Shown in pieces: positions 48,052 through 54,440 of a stretch of DNA of 64,000 bases. The notes under the pieces were generated by a model. It was given only the letters and a program-made list of their open reading frames with translations, was not told the origin of the DNA and ran no database searches. How positions within the stretch are numbered: the first letter of the stretch is position 1; each line of letters starts with the position of its first letter. The position numbers were made by a program, and so were the translations under genes. The stretch comes from Rugalucina vietnamica (taxonomy: Eukaryota > Mollusca > Bivalvia > Lucinida > Lucinidae). The DNA lies in contig OZ024882.1 of assembly GCA_964017185.1 (NCBI GenBank), forward strand, positions 40,087,988 to 40,151,987, in the 5' to 3' direction.

Positions 48052-48278
48052 TGTGTATCTTTTACAATCAGCTGCAGGGAATAGTCCGCCAGTATGTCAG
48101 TCCGGTTTCCAATTTCCTCAAACGCAAATTCCCAAATTTTTGGAAACGTAATTGCATTCTTTGACGCCCAACTGTTAGTTAACTCCAGCAATGATCCCAC
48201 GTACAAAGGCCGTCTGCCCTTGACCGAATACAAACACATCGTTACAATGGAAACAAAGAAATATAATTTAGTCATCAT
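17668..48278 (-). CDS. GABA-B receptor subunit-2-like class C GPCR (18 exons, about 858 aa)
   Basis: Metabotropic GABA-B-type receptor subunit for the plasma membrane, expected to couple to Gi/o as a heterodimer partner. Order: signal peptide (MTKLYFFVSIVTMCLYSV), Venus-flytrap domain (exons 1-9, to about residue 430), seven TM segments (exons 10-15), cytoplasmic tail with a coiled coil (exon 17). Family marks: LFGALFSKTWRVHKLF after TM3, YKGLLLAFGVFLAWETRHVS at TM5, LNDSKYIGFCIYNV at TM6. Subunit-2 character rests on RVGTIFTQDEVEVS in the ectodomain and LKLENNRLRMKLAS in the coiled coil, close to the vertebrate subunit-2 heptads. All 18 exons have AG/GT borders and phases that chain without error, with no internal stop. 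The tail is shorter than in vertebrate subunit 2. Exon 1 carries the first ATG pair of the chain. Large repeats sit in intron 1 (8.3 kb) and intron 15 (6.9 kb). Confidence 0.92.
18190..18290 (-). CDS. GABA-B-like exon 17 (coiled coil)
   Basis: Acceptor TTATTTTAG, donor TCG/GTAAGA, phase 1-0. Codes for EEGAKPGDTNKEHDATIEGL then KLENNRLRMKLAS. The heptad pattern resembles the subunit-2 coiled coil used for heterodimerisation. Confidence 0.9.
18692..18833 (-). CDS. GABA-B-like exon 16 (proximal tail)
   Basis: Acceptor TTTTTGTTTTCAG, donor G/GTTTGT, phase 0-1. Codes for TKLRNKIRERFLNPSLNSV and a Ser/Pro-rich part, PSSSPKSHKPTIIS. Basic sequence directly after TM7 fits a cytoplasmic tail. Confidence 0.85.
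19095..19925 (-). repeat. repeat A cluster, three minus copies
   Basis: Successive partial copies at about 19,095-19,300, 19,292-19,620 and 19,612-19,745, each with GTAAGCCGAATGAGCAGCTA or GGAACGATCAGTAATA-type phrases. The last continues through 19,925 with CCCGACGAAGGAGATCCCTG, the same downstream sequence as at 8,820. Located in intron 15 of the GABA-B-like gene. Confidence 0.75.
20627..20763. repeat. hairpin element with about 40-bp arms
   Basis: AAGAATCT ... ATGGATAGACAAAT pairs with ATTTGTCTATCCAT ... AGATTCTT, and inside it ATTTGGCATCA pairs with TGATGCCAAAT. No coding capacity. Confidence 0.8.
20940..21990. repeat. large imperfect palindrome (about 1.05 kb), each end carrying a hairpin
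   Basis: The left arm (about 20,940-21,415) and right arm (about 21,490-21,990) are inverted copies: GACGTCAAATGTA / TACATTTGACGTCA, AAACGAGCGTGATTCAAGA / TCTTGAATCACGCTCGTTTT, GAGCAATCAAGCCAGCAGTG / CACTGCTGGCTTGGTTGCTC. Each arm ends in its own hairpin, in which AGGAAAATCCCAACC...GGGTCCACC pairs with its complement. Confidence 0.85.
21990..24410 (-). repeat. third copy of the palindrome arm, split by a tandem-repeat element
   Basis: At 23,979-24,240 the right-arm sequence reappears (AGGCTAAATTCGATCGTTTC, TTTACATTTGACGTCATTTC, AAGCACGGTACCAGG) and ends in the same hairpin at 24,262-24,400. The left piece of this copy is at about 21,990-22,101, so the copy is interrupted by the element at 22,102-23,978. 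Confidence 0.75.
22102..23978 (-). mobile_element. non-autonomous element with four 455-bp tandem units, Helitron-like end
   Basis: Four monomers start near 22,175, 22,625, 23,085 and 23,540 with GGTCATATACATGTATATAG and contain AAATAGGTCAAGGTCATCCC and ATAGCCATGGCGGCCATC. On the minus strand the 3' end is the palindrome AGGACCATTGGTCCT followed by CTGG and then T; the 5' end is AGCTCACCTGAGCCGAAGGC. Hairpin plus CTRR before T is the Helitron 3' pattern, so rolling-circle mobility is proposed (inference). Confidence 0.7.
24410..25025. other. intron 15, nothing recognised
   Basis: A 32-bp phrase (TTCTATTTTTCTCACACAGG) is duplicated at 24,396-24,460. No exon or family repeat otherwise. Confidence 0.45.
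25033..25268 (+). mobile_element. MITE, family A, complete copy in GABA-B-like intron 15
   Basis: TIRs TGAGCCGCGACGCGAGAAAA and TTTTGTCATGGCGCGGCTCA; the central GGCGCTGATCAGCTTCGCGG hairpin is almost perfect (loop GTTACC). Inner phrases match the other copies. Confidence 0.82.
25686..25864 (-). CDS. GABA-B-like exon 15 (TM6 and TM7)
   Basis: Acceptor TTATTCTAG, donor AAG/GTAAGT, phase 1-0. Codes for LNDSKYIGFCIYNVVIVCVF and LLSALVMFCTTMCLCILFIP then K. LNDSKYIG and the FIPK end of TM7 are family signatures. Confidence 0.95.
25990..26225 (+). mobile_element. MITE, family B, decayed copy in intron 14
   Basis: Shares AAGTCCATGCAATATATAGA, ACAATCTATGTTTAGAAGCA and CTGTATAAAAGCTGGGTATA with the 52.8-kb copy. 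Confidence 0.5.
26410..26566 (-). CDS. GABA-B-like exon 14 (ECL2 and TM5)
   Basis: Acceptor TTTTCTCAG, donor G/GTATAC, phase 0-1. Codes for EVYTYCHHHNETYWYISVYI then YKGLLLAFGVFLAWETRHVS. The ECL2 cysteine, YKGLL and F.AWETR..S are diagnostic. Confidence 0.95.
26815..27485 (+). repeat. repeat C, two tandem copies (363-bp spacing) in intron 13
   Basis: GAGGATATTCCGAGAAATCA-type phrases at 26,875 and 27,238, TTATATTTGGTTCCATT-type and CCATGTTGCCAAATGTAAA in each. A third, inverted copy lies at 34,966-35,345. Confidence 0.8.
27915..28037 (-). CDS. GABA-B-like exon 13 (TM4)
   Basis: Acceptor TGTTTGTAG, donor AAG/GTAGAC, phase 0-0. Codes for VIMDYHLYGVIGFLLFCDCI then LLVPWTITHALEKKSV and VRNIK. 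Confidence 0.93.
28455..28562 (-). CDS. GABA-B-like exon 12 (TM3)
   Basis: Acceptor TGTTTCAG, donor ACG/GTGAGT, phase 0-0. Codes for ARVWTMCLGFTSLFGALFSK then TWRVHKLFRDNSLKKT. FGA.F.KTWRVH marks the end of TM3. Confidence 0.95.
28572..28790 (+). mobile_element. MITE, family A, decayed copy in intron 11
   Basis: GGTCTAACACAAACCAGCCT, TCTAGAAGCTTGAAATTTCG, GCAGTTACTGTGAAGCTGAT and CTGCGTCTTTGTTTTCGCC; right end TATTGTTGGTTATCTTATGC. It starts 10 bp upstream of exon 12's acceptor, inside intron 11. Confidence 0.75.
29174..29309 (-). CDS. GABA-B-like exon 11 (TM2)
   Basis: Acceptor TTACTTTCAG, donor ATG/GTATGT, phase 2-0. Codes for YIKLSSPKINNIMILGSIML, then FVCVYISSLDYG and EPGKTVCM. The IK.SSP..NN...LG motif is a family signature. 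Confidence 0.95.
29703..29853 (-). CDS. GABA-B-like exon 10 (TM1)
   Basis: Acceptor TTCTTTCAG, donor AG/GTAATC, phase 1-2. Codes for DGIVPRDSFIYQRVDIAPNI, then TM1 LLLILLANTICCFMAIGFLS and FNIYYRKN. FNI.YR.N is a typical first intracellular loop. Confidence 0.93.
30331..30515. repeat. 43-44-bp tandem repeat, four units
   Basis: AGTCAACTGTCAGTAGCC recurs at 30,335, 30,378, 30,422 and 30,465, each followed by AAAAAACGTTAAAAT; a partial fifth at 30,508. Related single units occur at about 29,892-29,950. Confidence 0.9.
31141..31224 (-). CDS. GABA-B-like exon 9
   Basis: Acceptor CATTTACAG, donor G/GTAAGT, phase 1-1. Codes for DKGHNVALYNEITDTLTWF then VPVDHLWP, the end of the flytrap domain. Confidence 0.88.
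31738..31832 (+). repeat. repeat A fragment in intron 8
   Basis: TTTTTCCCACCTCGGTATTT, GAGTGGGAATTTCCTTCTGA and CATTACCTACTTGTACCTTT. Confidence 0.7.
32260..32323 (-). CDS. GABA-B-like exon 8 (small)
   Basis: Acceptor TTGTTTCAG, donor A/GTAAGG, phase 0 to 1. Codes for GPVSFNELGGRIGVTYIEQN then F. This supplies the G-P/V-x-F...G-R-G segment of the flytrap. The exon is needed to connect the phase-0 end of exon 7 with the phase-1 start of exon 9. Confidence 0.9.
32770..32841. repeat. (AC)n(AG)n compound microsatellite
   Basis: About 28 bases of AC repeats followed by about 44 of AG repeats, in intron 7. It generates spurious Ser-Leu frames on the minus strand. Confidence 0.95.
33667..33894 (-). 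CDS. GABA-B-like exon 7
   Basis: Acceptor TTTTGTAG, donor TCG/GTGAGT, phase 0-0. Codes for TPTELTTILQEKL, GWVYDSAWALALGLNNSL and YLKAIFEGMHDVHFDGLS. The YDSAWALA motif is strongly conserved in the family. Several N-x-S/T sites. Confidence 0.94.
34470..34815 (+). repeat. repeat A copy in intron 6
   Basis: GATGAGGATGAGAAGATC, ACTGATCGTTCCAAGGCGAT, GTGGCCGCCTATTGGGAAAT and TTTCTGATTGCGCCTTTTCC in the family order. Confidence 0.8.
34966..35345 (-). repeat. repeat C, inverted copy in intron 6
   Basis: Reverse complement of the 26.8-27.5 kb units: GTCAGTGACCCTTTAGATTT, TTGATTTCTCAGAATATCCT and TGCACTATGGATGATGTACG. It ends 43 bp before exon 6. Confidence 0.75.
35388..35591 (-). CDS. GABA-B-like exon 6
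   Basis: Acceptor CCTCACAG, donor AAG/GTACCT, phase 0-0. Codes for AYKHGLYGSNHVWILSRSNY, FDNWISESASQLKELNCTMD and a Thr-rich end. AY..GLYG...W is a GABA-B family pattern. Confidence 0.93.
36169..36222. repeat. (ATT)n/(GTT)n microsatellite
   Basis: Imperfect ATT repeats passing into GTT repeats, in intron 5 close to exon 5's donor. Confidence 0.9.
36281..36346 (-). CDS. GABA-B-like exon 5
   Basis: Acceptor TTATTCACAG, donor GAA/GTAAGT, phase 0-0. Codes for QYDARIIMGSFHFGLGAKIF then CE, matching the conserved D.RII.G.F....A..VFC segment of the flytrap. Confidence 0.93.
36800..36910 (-). CDS. GABA-B-like exon 4
   Basis: Acceptor TTGTTTTCAG, donor AAG/GTTAGT, phase 0-0. Codes for EMIRFHDLLKQHNLTLVTSA and NDNADVSYMIARLK. 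One N-glycosylation-type site (NLT). Confidence 0.9.
36990..37960. other. intron 3, no recognised feature
   Basis: No exon or repeat family member identified on either strand; a short inverted pair flanks TTTCCCGC/GCGGGAAA at about 37,000-37,030. Confidence 0.4.
37968..38138 (-). CDS. GABA-B-like exon 3
   Basis: Acceptor GTCGCCAG (weak pyrimidine tract), donor TCT/GTACGT, phase 0-0. Codes for MSYMAWTSTTVDRDRFQTLF and NWTRVGTIFTQDEVEVS; the second resembles subunit 2 more than subunit 1. Confidence 0.9.
38140..39610. other. intron 2, no recognised feature
   Basis: AT-rich. A T-rich run at 38,600-38,625. No coding exon with paired splice sites. Confidence 0.4.
39620..39757 (-). CDS. GABA-B-like exon 2 (flytrap lobe 1)
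   Basis: Acceptor TTTATTTCAG, donor CAG/GTAATG, phase 0-0. Codes for GEPGLAAHSMFELVSGDVPI, then VLGPSLSSELTVVGQ, equivalent to the G-(C/P)-S-S/L-x-S ligand-side loop of GABA-B ectodomains. A GGATATCC array starts about 220 bp upstream of its acceptor. Confidence 0.92.
39975..40865. repeat. dense array of GGATATCC palindromes
   Basis: About 19 exact GGATATCC octamers and a dozen or more one-base variants (GGACATCC, AGATATCC, GGATACCC) in under 900 bp, separated by 12-40 bp AT-rich spacers rich in ATAAATC, GAATTA and TTAAAT. There is no fixed period and no long monomer. It lies in intron 1 of the GABA-B-like gene, 220 bp from exon 2. Confidence 0.93.
41588..42676 (+). pseudogene. LINE frame 1: endonuclease end and pre-RT region
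   Basis: Contains the VDYICVPHDIF end of the endonuclease and the start of the RT region (LSACGIDKIPYDVF), where the frame is lost. The frame is open upstream of the Met to about 41,494. Confidence 0.85.
43055..44491 (+). pseudogene. LINE frame 3: RT core and C-terminus
   Basis: RT motifs B (GVRQGDCLSPT) and C (YADD), thumb region (YKYLGLIFQEKSDF), and a zinc-knuckle-like C-x2-C-x8-H-x4-C segment near the end. Motif A is in the preceding frame (42,666-43,046), one indel away. Confidence 0.88.
46156..48050. other. intron 1, proximal part: poly-A and AG microsatellites
   Basis: Poly-A runs at 46,404-46,443 and 47,286-47,322, (AG)n at 47,731-47,788 and (ATT)n at 48,017-48,050. No exon. Peptides made of Glu-Arg or Lys runs here are microsatellite artefacts. 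Confidence 0.6.
48051..48278 (-). CDS. GABA-B-like exon 1: start, signal peptide, flytrap start
   Basis: Two adjacent ATGs (48,278 and 48,275); the hydrophobic stretch FFVSIVTMCLYS is the signal peptide; mature part begins about RRPLYVGSLLELTNSWAS. Ends QLIVKDTQ at CAG/GTAATA, phase 0. The donor lies directly against an (ATT)n microsatellite. Confidence 0.9.
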
Positions 48279-48299
48279 CCTTGCGCTTCGTTCGTTGAA

Positions 48300-50400
48300 G
48301 AGCTAATGGTCCAGTTCTTACCGCTCTGATAAACTTAATAGGATTGTGTTACGTCACGCAGAAAATTTCCAACCCATTTTGTACAGAAACTAGTTCGAAC
48401 TAAGCATTTTAGATTCTCGACATAAACACTAGATGAAGCAATTCTCTTTATAAGGCATTCAGACACATCATGAGAAAGCATATTTACAACCAACATGCAA
48501 ACATCAGGGGTACAAACGTTAACAATGTTGTCACAGACAGTTTGTCTACTGAGGCTTTACAAATAAGTAAAGAAATAAAAGACGGCACTTTTTATCTCCT
48601 GAGGGACCTTGTTTCATTGCACAGTCGTGGAATGCTAAGTTTATATGGTAAGCACAATAAAGCATTGAGAGTTAACTTCTGCATTCGTCAGCAGGTCGTC
48701 TCTGGGCTGCGGTACATGGACACAGACTGCATATCTCCAACTGCAACCTTTCCTTGACACACGGATTGAAGACGCGTTAAAATCACAAATGGAGCAAACA
48801 GTTAGTTAAAACATGTAATTAGACATATCGACATATACATGTACGTGAATTGTAAAACATATATGTACAAATAAGATAGAAAGTAATTTATTTAGTTGTT
48901 CTTTTGATACAATAGTTATTAAACAGTCCACAGGGGTTTTACTAGAATTTCCATATTGTATCAGATTTTCAGTGTCGTTGTTCAACTTACCAGGGCTCTC
49001 CGGTAACTGTTGCCATCCAACTCGTATTTGTTGATATTCAGTCGTGATTTATTTGTTTGATCGTCACCGTGATGATTCATCCACTAGCTTTTAACTACGG
49101 GAACTTTAGAAATGTTTTGAACCACTGTAGAAGCCGATGACGAGGTTGGGTAAATGTAAAATCGGATTAAGCCCCAAATAATAATGTACGTATTACTGAT
49201 CGTTCTGAGACGACACTTCTTTTGTGGTACCATTTGTTTCTTGTTTTAATGTCTGTTTCAGTAGTGCTCTACCTTATGTATCTATAAGTATATCAAGTTA
49301 AAATTGTGAAGCAAAATGGCCACATTTTGAGCTGTTCACTAGGAATACCGGAATACCAATTGTTCTCTTTTTGTATCAGTACTTTTTTGTTACATTAGCA
49401 ACTTTTTGGGGGGAATTAAGCTCTGTTTGCACCGGTTCTTAAGCCTATTTCACATACACCCAACCTCGTCGTCGAGTGTACTGTACCTACTCGATGTACT
49501 TGTCTAGTATACATTGAGACATCGTTTATGATAGCTTATTATAAATCAGTGGAAAATGTATAACTAAATTTATCCTATGGTCATAGTACAGAGCCTATGG
49601 GGACAAAACTGTGAATAAATAAGATTACGAAAATTAACCAATATTGGTTAATTTTTGTTTACATTTGGTTAATTCCCCTTTTTTAGACCAATCAATGAGC
49701 ATCTCATTTTAATATATCTGTTTTCTTGTCTTCAGTACACTTGTACTATTCATAAGTGCCATTGCACAACAAAGTCTATCTTTAGTGGCTGTACTTTCTA
49801 TATAATGAAACCAAAGACATAGATAAGCTGTACTGTTGTCACAAAGCTGATCTTGTTATATATATGATATATTTTATGAAATCCCTTACTTGTTATGCGC
49901 AAGCATTCAGAAATTCGAAGTCAGTTAATGTTCATATTTTGCTCGTTTCACTAGTTTTGGATTAGGATAATTCACTTCGGATTGTTATAAATTAACGGAG
50001 GACATATATCTTGTGCTCATATGGACTTGAATTTTTGGAAACTGGATTGAGGGTTACTTTATCAGTGAACTGACATTTTGAGGGACAAGGACTTATTTAG
50101 ACACTTGAATTGTAAGTCATTTATTTATTTACTTGTTTATTCAATTATTTGTATATTTGGATTGCATTTATTTGTTTGATTACATTATTAAGTTTTGAAA
50201 CTTGTTGGTTGTTCTTCGCTGGATTAGCCAGTTACCTGGTAACGTTCTATTTGTTTATCTTGTCTTGTTACGCTTGCTCGTAACAAACTCAATATTTATT
50301 TTGTACTAAAAAGAGATGTTATTTGCACTGCTGAGTGCTGATCACATAGATTCACATAATAGATTTACAGAGGCACCATTTTCATGATGTGGCTTATTAC
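48300..50400. other. 5' flank of the GABA-B-like gene
   Basis: Should contain the promoter and 5'UTR. No TATA box or CpG-rich island was recognised. A 95-codon plus-strand frame (48,470-48,757) has no recognisable motif and no splice support. A repeat A fragment occupies 49,115-49,320. Confidence 0.4.
49115..49320 (+). repeat. repeat A fragment
   Basis: GAACCACTGTAGAAGCCGAT, ATTACTGATCGTTCTGAGAC and TTTGTGGTACCATTTGTTTC match the 5' part of repeat A. Confidence 0.65.
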
Positions 50401-50561
50401 TCAATCCAGATGGTCACAAGACGTTTCGCCCCCAAGACGTTTCCCCCCTAGTCGTTTCCCCCCTAGTCGTTTCGCCTCTATTTTCCACCCTAGTCGTTTC
50501 GCCCCAATACCCTAGATGTTTCGCCCCCAAGACAATTTCCCCCCTAGTCGTTTCGCCCCCA

Positions 50562-50565
50562 ATTT

Positions 50566-50636
<71 letters not shown>

Positions 50637-50663
50637 TTATGGTTAATAAGGATAGACAAACGA

Positions 50664-50735
<72 letters not shown>
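50562..50735. repeat. (TTTA)n and (GATA)n microsatellites
   Basis: About 76 bases of TTTA repeats (50,562-50,638) and about 64 of GATA repeats (50,667-50,731). Confidence 0.95.
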
Positions 50736-50741
<6 letters not shown>

Positions 50742-50842
50742 TATCAGGTTTGGTGTGGTAATAAAGTGAAGGTGTGAAAAACTTACGGTATAATAATGTG
50801 CAGAATTAATGTCGTTAATTATTGACACCGACCTCTGAAGGA

Positions 50843-50987
50843 TGATTAACTAAAGTGTAAAAAATAGATTCTTCACTGAGTCATGAAGTTCTTTTAAAGA
50901 CAAAGCCTGCCGCATGCCGACAAAACCATAGGATTCGGCAAGCAATCCTTGATTAAAGAATCTATTTTTCACACTTTAGTTAATCAT
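50843..50987. repeat. hairpin with about 31-bp arms
   Basis: GATTAACTAAAGTGTAAAAA then ATAGATTCTT pairs with AAGAATCTAT then TTTTCACACTTTAGTTAATC; about 80-bp loop. Confidence 0.85.
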
Positions 50988-51107
50988 CAGAAGTCGGATG
51001 GCAACATCGCATATGTGATACAGGTAAATATTTAATAATAAATTATTCGTAATATCATGCTTTTGTATATTTTGTATATATCTAACTATTGCTTAATTTA
51101 CGTTCCA

Positions 51108-51365
51108 TCAGGAAAACATGTCCGTGTACTGTATACCCCCTTAAACCCCACTTTTATATAGAAAAGCAGGGATTTGCTGGGATATACCTAATTTTCTCAT
51201 TTTTGATCCAAAACATACATTATGGGTTCATGTTAGATCCGCCTCAGCAAGGCGGTTCTAACATGAACCCAAAATGTATGTTTTGAATCAAAATATGAAA
51301 AATATAAATTTTTGCAACTTACAAAAAATCTCTTAATATTGCATGGGCGTGTTTTCGTAATGTCT
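51108..51365. mobile_element. MITE, family B, with central palindrome
   Basis: Ends GGAAAACATGTCCGTG and CATGGGCGTGTTTTCGTAAT are inverted. The centre, CATACATTATGGGTTCATGT / ACATGAACCCAAAATGTATG, forms a long hairpin around CCGCCTCAGCAAGGCGG. Confidence 0.75.
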
Positions 51366-51597
51366 TTCATAAATTACCGGTTCTAAAACTTACAATGTTT
51401 TATTATAATATTATTTCTTTATAGTATAATGCTTGATAGAAACAGATGCATTAAACTTTGTATTAATGTATTCATAAATACGGCGATATATTTTAGGGAT
51501 ATGTATATGTATTACTTGTATTTATTTTTCTATTCCCTTTCACGATTTCCTGGCTGTTATTTATTTATTTGTTTTCATTTATTTATTATTTAAGGAA

Positions 51598-51757
51598 TAG
51601 ATCAGCTCTAGCAGTGAATTGTTGAGTAATAATTCACTGTTTGGAGGTCAGTTGTAAAGAAGATCAAATCACGAGCGCGATTTATCTTCTTACAACTGAC
51701 CGACAAACAGTGAATTATTACTCAACAATTCACGCACTTGAGCTGATCTATTTCGAT
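51598..51757. repeat. hairpin with about 65-bp arms
   Basis: GAATAGATCAGCTCTAGCAG, GAATTGTTGAGTAATAATTC and ACTGTTTG are each mirrored in inverse order on the right (CAAACAGTGAATTATTACTC ... GAGCTGATCTATTTC). GTCAGTTGTAAAGAAGAT pairs with ATCTTCTTACAACTGAC. Confidence 0.9.
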
Positions 51758-52747
51758 TCTAACACACAATAAACGCGGTAAATGTTGCTTAACCCGTCGA
51801 TATTGTTCAGCTTTCCGCCATTGCATTGCAGATATCCCGCCAAATATTTGACTGTAATGCTGGTATTTACACACATTTATTACGTTTGTTGTGCGCTAAA
51901 ACGACGTTTCACCGTCTAACGCTGCTTTGTGGGATAGCTGACGTCACAAATGCCGCAAAGTAACGTCGCGCTTATTCGCCCAGTGAAATTGTTGCACAAT
52001 ATAACACGTTTTTTTACTATTGGCTATATAGGCGAGGTGTGTTAGAATTATTGACGTCAATAGCAACGTTGCCCAACATTTGTCTTCTCTTTAATTATTT
52101 GCTGCTTTAAAACGCATGGATAGAATTTAACGAAAATATGTGGTTTATTGCATAATTCATTTGCCTATCAAATGATACCAAACTCATGAAAATAAGTTTT
52201 TCACTCCCCGAGTGGCCAATATTTATTAATGGCCCGGTACTGGCCGGTAAGGTACCCATAAGCCTTACCCTTAGGCTGACGTGACAGGGCGACGATGATC
52301 CATCATAAATTTCTTTTCAGATATTTTAAAATTTACATAAGCCAGCGAAATGACATGTCTTTTCCAAACAAACTCTTTTACAGCATTGATTGCCCAAGTG
52401 AACAACTGAATAAGCCTTTTACTATACAAGTTTGAAATTTATATTGCCTAGCATAATACATGAAGCAAAATGATGTACATAAGGTAATTTATACTATATC
52501 TATATACTAGGGGGCGAAACGACTAGGGGGGCGAAACGACTAGGGGGGAAACGACTAGGGGGGAAACATCTTGGGGGCGAAACGACTAGGGGGCGAAATG
52601 GTTTGGGGGCGAAACGTACCGGATTCCTACAGATAGTGTCCAAATTTGGAAGCAGCTGTATCATGTAACAAATCTTGTCTTAATGAACAGTACTATTTAT
52701 ACAGTTACAGTAAGACAAAGCCACTGATCAACAGCACAGTTGTAACA

Positions 52748-53009
52748 TTACGAAAACTTGCCCATGGAAAATGCAGAGATTTTTTTCAGTTGTAAAAAAT
52801 AAAAATTTCATCAGAAAATTTTTGATATTTTTTATGGTTTTAATTGCTCAAAACATAGATCGGCGAGGCGGTTCTAACGAGTACCCACAATCTATGTTTT
52901 GGAACAAAATACAAGAAAAAATAGGTATACCTCTGCATACCCCAGTTTTGCTACATAAAAGTGGGGTATAGGGGGATTTATATTACATGGACATGTTTTC
53001 GTAATGACA
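52748..53009 (+). mobile_element. MITE, family B, complete copy
   Basis: TIRs ATTACGAAAACTTGCCCATG and CATGGACATGTTTTCGTAAT. The centre is AAAACATAGATCGGCGAGGC ... ACCCACAATCTATGTTTTGG. About 262 bp, non-coding. Confidence 0.8.
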
Positions 53010-53042
53010 AGCTGAACTGGATCTTACATCCTAAAAGATGAA

Positions 53043-53232
53043 ACAGAAAATCAACTGATTTTTGCTTCAAGTGCAGGGTTTTGTAAATTAATCCATAGTT
53101 TGTGTGACCTTTCATCCCGACCTTTAAATCGCCTGCGGCTCGTACGGTCGTGATGAAAGGTCATTAAAACTATGGATTAATTTACAAAACCCTGCACTAG
53201 AAGCAAAAATCAGTTGATTATCTGTAACATAT
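53043..53232. repeat. hairpin with about 85-bp arms
   Basis: ATCAACTGATTTTTGCTTCA, AGTGCAGGGTTTTGTAAATT and AATCCATAGTTT have inverted partners at 53,165-53,222, and GACCTTTCATCCCGACC partners GGTCGTGATGAAAGGTC. The centre is GCCTGCGGC. Confidence 0.9.
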
Positions 53233-53239
53233 TTTGTTC

Positions 53240-53870
53240 ATTGCAAATCGAATAAGAATTAATGTATATAGCCGTTGAATTTATTTGTGATCATGCAGTA
53301 TCAAAGACCGTCTGTAATATCTGAGCATAGATTTTAAATGGAATCAAAGGACAAGCGATGAAATAACGATAAAACTTATAAAACAGACTGTAATTGAATT
53401 GAATTTAAAGAAATCAGACTTGTTCAAGCACCCGGATATTCTGCAAAGCAGCAATTAAATTACAGTAATATTCTGCTGCGATATTAAAATTCATCAAAAG
53501 ACATGAAATAGAGTGTGTAATATGATTTTTCAGTGACAGTAGAAATGATAGCATTACCACGCAGATATATTTTTCCTTTTAGAAATTACATTTCCGTGCA
53601 ATATCGATAAGTAAGACACTAGAGCATTAAGCGAATGCTCGTCTAAATGTGAGGCAATTCATGTAGCTCCGAATTTTTCGTTTTTCAATTAAAAAATAGG
53701 CAGTGGTTAGGCTATTTTGCCGGACCCGGTAAAATAACTGTAATGGCATTATAGGCTATCTTGCCGGACCAAAAACTTAATAAAATTTAATTTTTTATTC
53801 TATAATTTATAAGTTTTTTTTAATCTACAATAATTTTTATTTTATTTATACATTTACTTGAGATATTGTT
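53240..53870. other. no gene recognised
   Basis: A phrase GGCTATTTTGCCGGACC / GGCTATCTTGCCGGACC occurs twice (53,709 and 53,754). Otherwise AT-rich and without exons. Confidence 0.4.
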
Positions 53871-53872
53871 TT

Positions 53873-54440
53873 AAGCTTTTGACACAGTTAGTCGTGATGG
53901 ACTCGAGAAAATCATGGCAAAGTTTGGCTGTCCACCCAGATTCATAGCAATGGTGCGGCAATTTTATGATGGCATGCAGGCACGTGTGCAAAATGATGGA
54001 GAGTTCTCTGAACCCTTTTAGGAAACGAATGGGGTCAAACATGGCTGTTTCATGGCACCAACACTGTTCAGCATGATGTTTTCTGCCATGCTCATGGATG
54101 CTTTTCAGGACAGTGACACTGATTTCCCAATCAGGTACTGTTTTGATGGCAATATATTCAACCTTAGAAGGTATCAAGCCAAAACTAAGGTGCAGACTTA
54201 TGTGCTAGATGAGCTCCTCTATGCAGATGATATGGATAAGAATGCCAAATCATAGGCAAAAATGCAAAGTGCCATGGATCAAGTCTCACGGTCATGTGAT
54301 AACTATGATCTCACAATCAGCACAAAATGACAGAGGTTGAACACCAACTAGCACCTGAAAAACCGTACAATGAACCAACCATCACTGTGAATGGACTAAA
54401 ACTGAAAGTTGTTGATAAATTCACCTACTTTTTTCAGTAA
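53873..54440 (+). pseudogene. LINE reverse transcriptase remnant (plus)
   Basis: AFDTVSRDGLEKIMAKFGCP (motif A), an in-frame stop, then NGVKHGCFMAPTLFSMMFSA (motif B), LDELLYADDM (motif C), another stop and MDQVSRSCDNYDLTIS. Clearly a decayed non-LTR RT of a different family from the 41-44 kb LINE. It ends where an oppositely oriented LINE fragment starts. Confidence 0.85.

Larger units (their letters stand above)
50421..52617. mobile_element. 2.2-kb element with inverted GTTTCGCCCCC end arrays
   Basis: Left 50,421-50,562 carries repeated GTTTCGCCCCCAAGAC / CCCCCCTAGTCGTTTC; right 52,510-52,617 carries the inverted GGGGGCGAAACGACTA. Both outermost ends are ACGTTTCGCCCCCAA, inverted. The interior has (TTTA)n, (GATA)n, hairpins and a MITE but no transposase. 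No target duplication was recognised. Confidence 0.75.

Noticed and set aside
48470..48757. 95-codon plus-strand frame upstream of the receptor gene
   Set aside because: No recognisable motif, no paired splice sites, and such lengths occur by chance in 64 kb; left as unannotated flank.
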